From Euglena gracilis (Eukaryota > Euglenida > Euglenophyceae > Euglenales), in contig CP154955.1 in assembly GCA_039621445.1 (NCBI GenBank), positions 10,280,241 through 10,344,240 on the forward strand: a stretch of DNA of 64,000 bases, read 5' to 3'. Shown here in pieces: positions 31,771 through 57,300 of this stretch (position 1 is its first letter; every line of letters begins with the position of its first letter). Below the pieces are notes generated by a model. It was not told the origin of the DNA. It saw only the letters and a list, made by a program, of their open reading frames with translations, and made no database searches. Both the position numbers and the translations under genes were made by a program.

Positions 31771-34700
31771 TGCTCCGGGCCTGCACTCCCCTTCGGGCGG
31801 GCAAGGCGGGCCAGCGAGGTCGGCGGCCCGGCAGTGTACCGCGCCCGCCCCGCCCCTCCTGCGGGAATCTGGTTCGGTGCCTGACGGCGTGGGGGGGGGG
31901 GGTTGATCGTGGTCGGCGTGCGGCGTTTTGTTCAGCCGCAGGAGAACAGGTCCCCCGACATGAAAAGGCTGCCCCGCACCTTTCTTCTCCCAGCCAGCAA
32001 AACATGGGCTGCACCACCCCTCTCTTGAGGAGGACTGCAATCAAGATGGGGCTGCCAGGGGGGTATTTAATATGGACAGAGTTATCCACAGGGATTGATT
32101 ATCCACGGGGATGCATATTTTGCATTTGTGCAAATGAAGATTTTGGGGTTTGAACTTTTTTGCGAATTTCGCCCTCCCAATTTTTGAGGTAATTGCAGAG
32201 GGAAATTGCTCTTGTACAGGAATCCCCAAAAAATCCCAAAGTTCCGCACTCCACTTTTTTTGCACCAGTTGCCCTGCAAGTTGCTGCATCATGAAACATC
32301 AGTGTGTGTACCAAGCAAACAGTACTCCACAGTGCAAGTTTGCACCGCGCTTTTTTTTGTATGTGGTTTTATTGTTGCCTTTTGGTTTTTTTGTTGTTTT
32401 GAAAAAAATCGTGAAGTTGTGCATGTTTTCTATGCTTTTAGTTTGGTGGAAATTGAAATGGAAAACTGGGCTGGGGGAAGAAGCTGTTGACTGGCCCCTG
32501 GCTGGAATTGGAAACGGACTGGAGCCAGAAAAGTTGAACTGCTAGAAAGATAATGAACCCCCCGTCCAATAATTATCCGGGTGCAAAAAGGTCTCTGGCA
32601 GCATAATTGTTTGGACTCTGTCGAATTATTCAGATATTTCGGGATTTTTGCCAATTTAAAAGCCCCCCAAAAAACGTAGGGCCGTAGATTGGGCCAAATA
32701 TGGTTGCTGTAAGTCGTCCCCCCCCCAGCAGCAAATTATTGTGTATGCAGTATGTATTAACTTTGTTGCGATTTGGGTTCATTTGGGGTGTTGACGGGGA
32801 ATGCATTGGCCCATATGGAGGAAACCTCTTTAGGGTTCATGTGGAAAATCCTACTGTCACAACAAAATTATACAATCCATATGCTCATATTAGATTATAT
32901 GTGATATACAGTATGGTGGGGCCAGTGCAATCGGTGCTGTGGGCGCAGGGGGTGGGGGCATTTTGATCCCTGGAGTCGAATTTTTGGATGGTTGGTTCAA
33001 TAGTACCCCGAAGGCACGGGGGCCCAAAAATGACCGTTTTCAAAGGAAAGTTGCTTTGGTCAGACCGAGCTGGGGACACCACAAAACGGTCCCCTCCTGG
33101 AGCGTTCTTACATGTTATGAAAATTTTTCGGGAAAAAGACATCCCAAAATTCCCAAAAATGGTCTTCTGGGTGTCTTTGTTGTGATTTCTCAAAAAAGAA
33201 ATCAACCCAAAAAAACAAACCCCAAAATGACCATGTGCCATAATGCCTTGTTTTTGTGTCTGAAAGTTGATTCCTCGTGAACGTGGCTTCTCCAAAATGG
33301 CGCAGAATGGGCACAGGGGAACCTGCTATGCACAGGCACCCCAAGCCACTCCCCCGCCAGGGGTTTAAAAGAAGTCTGGACAGGAAACGTATAGAAAATT
33401 GCCGAGGTGAACATTCCACCATTTTGTGGCAGTCGTTTTCCCCTTCATCGCCTATGGCAGGAGGGGGTTGTGATCCACACCTGTACCCTTCCCACCCCAG
33501 GACACACACAGCACAGCTATTTGTTGTCCGAATGTGAGCCCGGGCAACGACATGTGACACCGCCCCGTTCGCTTTGTGCCATGGACGCTGTTTCTGTGAT
33601 GGCGTATCCTGGCATTGATGATCGTGCACACACACCATTGTACACGCACATGCAAGCATACATGCGTGCACACAACGCACCCACCCACCCACCCACACCC
33701 ACCTACCCGCACACAAACACACACACACACACATGCACCAACCACGCACACACGCACACGCAGAACGAAGGTGGGGTAAGCAAAATATCGCAATACCCTC
33801 AAAGGAACCAGTTTGAAGCAAAGGGAAGCACGATTGGCGCATCGCTGGCAGAACATGCCTGTAAAGGAATAGCCAGCGAGATGACGCAAATGAGGTTCGG
33901 AGTGATTGTTCTGGGTTGTAACCATTCGCTGTGTGTGCATGATAACATTGTGCGGTGCATTTTAGTTCGTTGTGTTTAGGTTTGCCAATCAAAGAAAGTT
34001 AATTAATGTTCTATTTTGAGCATGGGCGTTTTTTCGAAAGCATTTCACCAAGAAACTGAAAAAAAGGAATGCACCAAGAAAGTACATTTCATTGAGTGAA
34101 CCCCGAGAAAGAACCCCCTCGGCATCATTTTTTAAAGCAAAAAAAAATCAGAAGTTTAAGGCATTGTAAGGCAATTTTTAAGGCTTTTAGGGCTTTTTCT
34201 GGCGCCATTTTCCTGGGCCGTCCAAGGATTGTCCAGGTATCGAACCGACGTTTTTGATTTTGCTCGTGACCCAAAGTCAAAAAAAAAAAGTCGGAAAACG
34301 CATTCTTTTTTGAGTTTTGGTTGGATAGACAATGTTCCAGTGATGCCAGAAGCCATTTTTCTTCCCAGATGTGGCCTGTTTTTTTGATGAGCTTTAGCGG
34401 TTTCATTTTTGCTCGGTCGGAGAAAATTCCACTTTCCATTTTGAGGCATTTTAAAGCACTTTCATTTTTTGAGGTGCCTTAAAGAATACTTTATGCCCCC
34501 CAGACACGGTCTCCGTTAGAACACGGTCTCCGTCGATCTGGGAGACACATTATTTTCTTTTTGGTGCCAAGTGCCGAAGAAATTTCAAAGTGACTCAAAG
34601 TGCTTCTTGCTGAGCCCCCCCCCCCCCCAAGGGACCCTTGGATGGTCCCCAGTGAACGTGGTCTGGGTTGGGGCAGTCAGAATGGCAGGGTCGCCGCTAT

Positions 34701-34786
34701 GTCCTAAAACACAAACAGGGGTGGGGGCAAAGACGAAGGGAAGGAGTGGAAGCTGCCTCCCTGTTCGATGTCTCCCACAGCAGCCG

Positions 34787-48711
<13,925 letters not shown>

Positions 48712-51226
48712 CCCTGCGTCAACCCGCGCCCCGAGCGCCACCGACCCCCTCCCCCCCCCCCTCCCCCCCCCCCGTTCCCCCGCCACAGCCACACGACGCT
48801 CTCGGGGCGGCGGGGCGGGCGGCGGGGCGGCTCCGTCCTGGACGGGCGGCGCGCCGCACCGCCGCTCGTTGGGCCGCGCCCGCGTCTGGGTCTGCCCGGG
48901 CACCCCCCGCCCCTCCGTGACCCGCTCCCGTTGGGATGCCCCTGTCACAGCCTGCCCCCGGGTTGTCGTCCGCATTCGGGTTGTCGTTTGCATTGGCAGC
49001 ACTAACCGTATCTTTATTTTCCCACTAACTCTAGGCCTGGCCCGAGTCATGGCCATTTTTTGATTGTATGGCCCCGAATACACTTGTGTGGCCTGATTTG
49101 GAAGCCCCCTCCAAGATGTCGAAAAGAAAACAAATTTGTGAGGCACCAGAAGTTTTTCTTTGTGTGCCTAGCCAGAGGACCCTTGCACCCCGAAAATGGG
49201 CAGAAATTGGCATTTCCCGGGCCTCTGGCATGCTCTATGGGCCAGAACCTTAGGCGGTCTCCTTCGCATAAGCTTTTTATGGTTTCTTTGCGCCATCCCG
49301 CAAACAAGGAATATTTTTTCTGTTTCATTTCTCGTCGCAAAAAAAGTGAGATTCACTCCCTTTTTGAGTTTTTTTTTTTTGGCTGGGGCTACGGCTGGTT
49401 TTTGGTGTTTGGTTCGGTTTAGGAAGATGCCCAACCTCCCCATTTTCCGATGTTTTTGTCTGGTGGCTCGTTTTGGGCAATCGACAGGGACGATGTTTCG
49501 CGGCCCAAGTATCACGAAAAAGCCATGGATTTTCCTCACCGGCCTACATCTCTCTTCATCAGTCGTGAAGGGAAAGCAAAAAGAGGCATCATGCTTTTCC
49601 ATCAGAAACCTCTTTCGCGGAGTTTGTTCGCTGGTTTGAAAAACAAAAATGGGAGACCTGTTTTCAAGGATGCCACCACCAAAAACAAACAGTGGTCCCA
49701 GGAAATGCCAATCAGCCCCTTGTCTCATGTTTTTCACGGTGCACCGGTTTGGGAGGTTGAGACGTGTGACAGGTGGAAAGAGAGTTACAGGTGTCTTTGG
49801 AGTGACTGAGACCGTGGGGTGAGGACACTGGCCAGCGGGGAATTGCTCTGGGAGCGGTGGTGGAAGATGTGCAGAAGGATTTTTTCCAGGTTTTTTCAGA
49901 GGAGGGAAGTTGGTTACCCGTCTTTCTCATGAAAAACAAGGGGTATAATGAACGGGATATAAAAACAGTGTAAACCCCCGAACCCGTCATTTTGGTCCCC
50001 AAGCGTCCACTCTGGCAGCAGTGACCACCGGGTGGGTGGTCTTCCGAATTGTGAACTTGTTGATCAGCTTCAGGTGGAAGATATTGTGAGAGCACAAAGT
50101 CTGCAAATTCACAGGTTGTATGTTTGGAATTCTTCTTGTAATTTGAGTTGGAACCTTTTTTTTCTCGCACGTTTTGAGACACATGTTCATCCAAAGCCGG
50201 CGCCAAAAAAAAAGCGACTCCCAAAAAGGACATAATTTCGGAAACGTTCTGATTCCGTAACTGCACAAGGCAAGTCCGCTTTCACGAGCTAAGTGTGAAG
50301 AGAAAGGTGACAGGCTTTAATAATAATAATAATAATAATAATGCCTGCAGGAAGACCCACTGGCCAAGGCCATTCCCACATTAGGCAGCAAAATGAAATT
50401 CCAGACATGTTTTTGTGCTTTCCATTTTTTTTTAGTGGGGGGTGTCAGGTCCGAAAGGCCCCACACTCATTTGTTTTTAATTCTGGACTTCTGCGGAAAG
50501 CCACAAATTTCCAGAAGAAATGCAATGAGTGCAATGAGACAATCAAAACAAATATTAAAAGGATATTGCCAAAATTTAAAAGCACACAAAAATTTGAGTC
50601 TTCCATCCCCCTCAGGGATTGGGTCTTTGGGGCTGGTCCAGCAAGTCCAGGGAGTCTGCTGTTATCCATTATTTTTCGAGATGAATATTTTTCCATCTGC
50701 ACGGAGTCTTTGGGAAAATGTATTTCAAACCTGGCTGGTGAGAAAACTGAGAAAACTATTGCATGATGCAACTGTTGTAAATTTGGTTGAATCATTTTTG
50801 GGGGCAAAGAGAGATTAATTTGACGTAGGATAAGTTTTAGATTGACTGAGATTGGGAAAGCAATTTTCATTGTCTTTTCAGGTCATTTTTTCCGCACCAC
50901 CGACAGACGCTTTTTGGGGGGTCCATACATATAGACACATTTTTTTGGGGGCAAAATATCTCGCACTCATCAGCTCTAACACCTAGGTGTTCGGCAATTT
51001 AGGAAGTTTCAAGTGACCTCTGCTGTGTACATCGCGATTTTCAATTTCAATTTTTTTTTAAAACAGCTGTAAAAGATTCAGAAAGGAGTTTTCGAATTCA
51101 AAAGGTGAACGTATGAATGGAGTTGGGCGGCTTCGGTGGCTTTTGATCCCCTGCCTGCCCCCAGCCACTCTTTTACGGATGGCTCCTCCCATCTCCCCAT
51201 TGCGCGCGCCATGAGCCACCGCTCGC
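48712..51226. other. Intergenic, no gene seen
   Basis: 48.7-48.97 kb stays GC-rich (possible 3' UTR). 49.0-50.9 kb is mixed DNA with scattered 100-190-codon frames that lack exon-like codon use. There is a (TAA)n run at 50318-50342. Confidence 0.4.
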
Positions 51227-51246
51227 ATGGGGGCGGCTTGCTGTAG
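51211..51246 (+). promoter_or_regulatory. Upstream ORF overlapping the start of gene 3
   Basis: ATG at 51211 opens an 11-codon frame (MSHRSHGGGLL, TAG) that overlaps the main ATG (51227) in another frame. It could lower translation of the main frame if both are in the mature mRNA; an earlier ATG at 51175 gives a similar short frame. Confidence 0.3.
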
Positions 51247-51301
51247 CGACAAGTACCTCGTTCCCCAAGCGCCGAAGCTCGTGGGCCACCACATCCCACA
51301 G
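51227..51301 (+). CDS. Gene 3 exon 1 (lipidation signal)
   Basis: MGAACCSDKYLVPQAPKL then VGHHIPQ, 25 codons with G/C-rich third positions. A GT follows at 51302, but using it puts the next exon out of frame. The frame is kept if the junction falls within CACCA (51287-51291), repeated at 52224-52228; the true end may therefore be about 51291. Confidence 0.5.
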
Positions 51302-54300
51302 GTCCCCCCTACCCAGGGCTGGCGCAAATTTTGCAATACAGATGTGGACCGAAGTTCGTCAGATATGCAATTTGCAAATGTGTCCCTACATATTTGTGTG
51401 GTTTTCAGATTACATTCTACGTTACAATTTACATATTACATATATATTTCCCTGTTCCAAATTGCATGCTAAAAATTTGGGCATTGCATATTGAACACTT
51501 TGCACATTGCAAATTGCATATTCCATACTGCATTCTACACATTGCATATTGCATTTCTCATAATACAGATGGCGTTCTAATGTGACGTGTTGTTCTACAA
51601 ACTGCATGCCCCCCAAAGAAAGACCCCTGGTCTCTTTCTGGGTGCTTTCTGAAAAGCTGAAAGTCTCAAAGGGGGTTCTTTATTTTGATTCTTTTTTTTT
51701 CCATTTTCGAATCCAAAAAATGGGGGGAACATATTTTTTTTGGCGGAGTTATGACATATTATACATGTCACACAAATATATTATATTATTATATTTCAAT
51801 TATATGTATTATATGTCATATTCCTCTGGTTGCATCTTGACTGCAGAGGCTGCCACCTGGGTGCTGCATCTCTGGTCAGTCCTGAAAACGACTATGGAGA
51901 CTCAGTCTCCGTCATTGTGGAGAAGGGAGAATGGGACGCCCCTGAGATGGATGCAATAAGTTGATTTCAGCAGCGGCAGGTCTGCAAAGTTTGCTTTATG
52001 TTGCCTTGGGGAAGCAAGCCCCTCCTTTTTTGGCCAGCGGGGGCAATGTGAGGCATAATTGAGAGGTCCAGCGAATCGCCATCAGTGTTTGTTTTCCTGC
52101 AAATTAGCACCAATTCTCCATTCCCTGGAAATTTGAAACATGACCTAGAAAATTCAAAATTTCAAAAAAACACTTCGCGAAATTTGCGACCCTGGGAAAC
52201 TCGTATGGCCCAGGTCTATTTAACACCATTTGCGTCGCCTGGACGACTCGGCGTTCAGAGGCATCCCCCCGGCCGACCTCGACCACCACTCGGATCTCCG
52301 GCCGACCGACAAGCTGCGGCGGTCCAGCCTGCCGGAGGCATGGCCCGATGAGCCAACCACGACGACGCCGACCGACACGCAGGGACCCGTGGGCCTCCAC
52401 CTGGAGGAAAGGCGCAGAGAGAGTAAGGGGCCGCACCCACACTCCAGTGAGATCCCACCTTCTGGCAGTTAATTTGTGTGGCCCTGGCATGTTCATTTGT
52501 CTGTGCGAATGATGTGTGGTGATGTGGGTACAAGTATGCAGGTGGGGGGGAGAGGGAGGGAAAGAGAGAATTTTGAAGCTGCAATTTAATGTGCTGCAAT
52601 GGTGATGCATCACAAGAAGTGAGTTTACCCAATCATTTTTAATGGGTCCAGAATTCAACCTGATGATTTGGAATCCAACTGTTTGTTTGTTTGTTTCCGT
52701 CTGTCCAACAGCCCCCCCCCACCACCTTGAATGTTTGTATTTTCATCATGTTCTGCGGGTTTTTGTGTACCTCTTGGCCGCCCTGGTTTTTGTATTTTTT
52801 CAATGTCGCACCCGAAATTGACCCCGGCCTATTGGGGCCAATTCATATGGCTTGTGCCAAAGAACCAAGGGGGGAGGGGCAGGAAGGTGGGCATTGTCGA
52901 AATGAAGCGTGGGACGTCCTCTTTGCCTTGTCCCCGAATAATTTGGGGACAGGGACAGGGATGAGGAGACCTGGTGGGCAGTTCATAGATTAAATCAAAG
53001 TTGCTGCACACATCCTGCAATTATGCAAATGGCATAATAATAATAAATTTTTCCAAACAATTAATTGACACTATAGGGCAAGGGTGCTGGGCACCAAATA
53101 TTCATGATCGTTTATGTGCGGGTTATAATTTTCGTTGGCTGAAGAGCAATCTCGCCTGAAGTACAATTATCTTTTTTCCCCGGCAACAACCGTAACTTCC
53201 AATGTCAGGTAGGCTGCAGCTCCATATGCTCTTTTTGGCACCCGTTTCAGGTTCCGAACCGAACCGATAGTCATATTGATCCCCTTCCCCTTTGCAACAA
53301 GAATGCCATGGATTGGGCGTTTCAATTTGGTTCACCCTGGTAAGAAAAGAAAGCACCATATGAATTTTTGAAGCTTGTATGTGGTTGAGGGTATGGTGGG
53401 GTCGCTGAGCTCTTATCCCTTTATGGGTAAGAGCGAAGCTTACCACCGGCGAAACCCCCCCCCTCGACCCCCCCCCCTCCCCCCTCCCCCCCCCCGGGTC
53501 GGGGCCACCAGGAGAACCGACGGATTATCACCATGATCCTGGCCCGGTTCCCGGATTTTTTTTTTCAGTCGCGAGCGACTGGATTTCTAGTTTCCGAAGC
53601 ACCTGGGTTTGACCCCCAACTCCCTGCCAGGCCCAAGTTATTCACGCGCGAAGGGGTCCAAACTGGGTAGGATCGGCCCGCCCCCCCTGGATAAGCCCCC
53701 CCCCCCTTGGACTCTGCCATTTCGGCCAAAAAATGTCAATTTTCAAAATATGTCCAAAGTGAAGCCAAATCAAAGGAAATGTCCGGAAACCTAATTTGAA
53801 GCCCTTGGAACGCCCCATCCACCGGTATTTTGATTTCCCCGCAACTCCCCGCCTAGCCCGAGATACGGCCGTTTTCGGCGCAGATGGCCGTTTTGTACAC
53901 TTTTCCCTCTGTTCGACTTGGCCGTTTTCGGCCAAAAAAGTCGAAAAAAATCGAAAAAATTTTTTTGCCCGAAACGATGTTTTTTGGCCTCCCGGACCCA
54001 GAAAAACTGTTTTTGAGCCGAAAACGAGCGTTTTTCGACCCGCCAGCGCCCCGTTTTGAGCCGCCGACCCATTGACTTTGGGTCAAAACCGGGTCAAAAA
54101 AGTCGAAAAAAATCGAAAAAAATTTTTGCCCGAAACGATGTTTTTTGGCCTCCCGGACCCAGAAAAACTGTTTTTGAGCCGAAAACGAGCGTTTTTCGAC
54201 CCCCCGGCGCCCCGTTTCGGGCACAAAACCCTTGCATTTCAGTCAAAAGAGCTCCATGGAGTGGGCGCTTATCAAGAGCTCAGCACTATTCAAAACCTGG

Positions 54301-57300
54301 TTGGTCCCAGGCTAACCTCCCGACTTGGGAGGGGGGTGAGGGTCGGGAGGTAGTAACCCCCCCGATAATTATTTTTGAAGTTTACCCCAAATGCCCCCCC
54401 CCCCGCCCTCCCCCGGCCAGGGCTGTACAGCAATCCCCGAAACGCCACGGGTGGTGGGGGGTCCGTCCCCATCCTCGTGGGTGGCCCCCCCACCACCCCT
54501 TCCCGCCCACATTTCTGGCGGCGCAAATTTATTCGGTCAAAGTTTTCCTTTCGGGCTGCCGTGGTGGCGGGGTTGCAGACCTTCCTCTACAGCCCTCCCT
54601 CGTGTGGTGGGTGTGGTGGGTGTGGTGGGTGTGGTGGGTGTGGTGGTGGCGGTGGTGGCGTGGTGTGGTGTGGCGTGGCGCGTGGTGTGGTGTGGCGTGG
54701 CGTGGTGTGGTGTGGTGTGGTGTGGTGTGGCCTTGTGTGGTGTGGTGTGGTGTGGTGTGGCGTGGTGTGGTGTGGTGTGGTGTGGTGTGGTGTGGTGTGG
54801 TGTGGTGTGGTGTGGTGTGGTGTGGTGTGGTGTGGTGTGGTGTGGTGTGGCCTTGTGTGGTGTGGTGTGGTGTGGCGTGGTGTGGTGTGGTGTGGTGTGG
54901 TGTGGCGTGGTGTGGTGTGGTGTGGCATGGTGTGGTGTGGCCTTGTGTGGTGTGGTGTGGTGTGGTGTGGTGTGGTATGGTGTGGTGGGTGGGCCGTGCC
55001 TGATCCCCCACCCCCTTGCGGGGATCAGGCCCTGCCCTCATCGGGTGGGGGTCCACAAAAGCCCTGCCCCGAAGCCCGCCGCCGCCCCGGCGGGCCCCTG
55101 GCGCCAAGTCGCTGAGCTCCAGCTCGCAGGACCGGAAGCAGCTGGTCCACCTCCGCTCCTTCCCCAGCCAGGAGGACGGCATGCGCCCCACCACCGTCTC
55201 CTCCCTGCAGAGCACCCTCGGCCAGACCGCCTCGCTTATTGCGGGGTGGGAGGGGGAGAAGGGGAACACATACTCTGCAAATGATCATGTTTCACATTTT
55301 TTTTGCTATTTTTTGTTTCATTTTTTCCATTTTTTTTGTTTCATTTTGTTTTGCCTTTTCCTTTTTACCGCATGTTTCACCTTTTTTTTGCCAAAAAGCT
55401 CACAATTCGCATTTTTGGTACATATTTCGGACATTTTTTGGGGTCCGCTAAAGCAAATAGCCTCCCTGTCTATTGTGCCCCCCATCCCTGTGATGTTGGA
55501 ATGATGATGACTGATGGGCGGTTCCACTTTTCAACTTGAATGAGAAAACCACTCCCCTTTACCCCCCAAATCCCCTACATCAAAAAAGTCCGTCTCTCAG
55601 ACAAATTCTAGAAATCTCTCCCCCAAAACAATACAGCGGCCCCTTCAGCTATCCAAAGTGTGACCCCTTCCCATAATCCAATAAAAAGCCCATGTGTAGC
55701 TTTGGTTTACCGAGAAATGAAATTTCGATTTTGTGTTTTTCAACGCAACATGGATTATAAATTACAGGCACACAGAAATGGAGTGTGCACATATTTTATG
55801 CCAAATGAGGAAATGCCACCATCCCTTCCCCTCCCCCGGTGGTAAACAGCGGTATGCCCGCGACCCCTGCATCCTGGGGGCCACTGCTCTGGCCGAGACC
55901 CGACGCCCCCTGCAGAAGTCGGTGTGTGGCTCCGCTTTGTTATCCCACGTGAGCGATTCCAATTTCTGGGTTTCCGCTTGGGTGCACACTGTTTGGACAC
56001 AAATCTGGCAAAGAATTGCAAGTCACTGTTCATTGCTCATCATTGGACTGTCGGTGTCCTTGGGAAGAGGTTGTGTCGTATCACCCGCTGAACCTTCAGA
56101 TGAAGGATTCTCCGGAGGGAAAGTGCAACGAGGCTGCTCAAAGCATCCAATGTGAAAAGGTGGCAAAAGAAATTCTTTCAGAAAATCCTTGTAGTGTCTA
56201 TTTCTGTTTAGCAAAATTGTTTTTGAATCGAAATCTGAGCTGGCCCGCCCATTTTTTCCCACTTGCACTCTACTGCTCCGCCCCTCGAAGCAGGAATCAG
56301 AAGTTGTTGGTGGGTGTGGAGTGGGGTCCTGTTCTGGAAAAGGGCTGCTGGCTGGCTGGACCCACGGCTCCGGTTTGTATTTCTAGAGAAGAAAGGGTTT
56401 TGTCGAAGACACGTGCCCTGGTGCACAATGGTGTTGATATATTTCCCTGATCTACTGATTTGTTGGCTTTTTGCAGTTTTCCAGGCCAGATTTGACAGCC
56501 TCTGAACTTGACCCTTCGCAGATTGTAAAGGGGCATCCAGCTTTTAAGAGATCCTTAGCCAAAAAAAAATCCAAAAAAATCACCCTCAAACAGAGCATAA
56601 GGGTGCAAACTTCCAAATTTGTGGTATAGAGTGCCCCATTGTCTGCACTTGCATTCTTTAATGCAACACTGCATTATGTTTTTAACATGAAATGTGCCAT
56701 TTGGATTGTTTGGCTTTCTGTGGAAGCATAAACCCTTTCTCCTGAATTACCTGGAATTCCAAATGAGGAGGTACACGTATGCAGTAAGTGCAATTTTTTT
56801 TCGAAGATTTTCACCTGCCTAAAAAAATCAATGCAAACAATGAAGCAATTCGATAATGCTAATAAATAATATACAAATACTGGTCACAAATACAAACAGT
56901 AAGTAATAATCAACAATATGCAATAAGTAACAAATAATTATATAATCTACACAAATAAATAAATATATAAATCAATATATATGTACATATATATATATGA
57001 ATAAATAAATAAATAAATAAATAAATAATAAATAGTTAAAATAAGCAAATAGATCGATAGATAAATAAATCAATCAAATGCAACACGAATACAAATCATG
57101 GGGTGGCACCCCCCATGTCGTGCAGTGCCAGCCTCACATCACTCCCACAGGGGTCCCAAGTGGAGGTGGACGAGCTGATGCTTGCCCTGGCCGGCGACGG
57201 CAGCACACACCGGGTGTCGCACCTGCTGCGTGTCAACGCCATCACCAACTGGATCAGCCTCATCCCCCGCGACCAGGGGCGGTCCCATCCCGCGGCTCCG

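Larger units (their letters stand above)
29358..34786. other. Intergenic, repeats, no supported gene
   Basis: C/G-tract-rich DNA. A segment 29745-30000 (ggggggacccactcgggg, 'gcaatttttcgcgattttggc'-like) is related to 31545-31770. A GC-rich island at 31765-31900 is open in several frames on both strands and could be a decayed or unlinked exon, but has no clear splice context. 32.7-34.7 kb is A/T-richer, with a CA/CACC patch at 33.63-33.77 kb. Confidence 0.45.

Noticed and set aside
54056-55284. 300-codon Val-Trp-Cys-Gly and Thr-His-Pro frames
   Set aside because: GTGTGG array; exon 3 of gene 3 uses another frame downstream.
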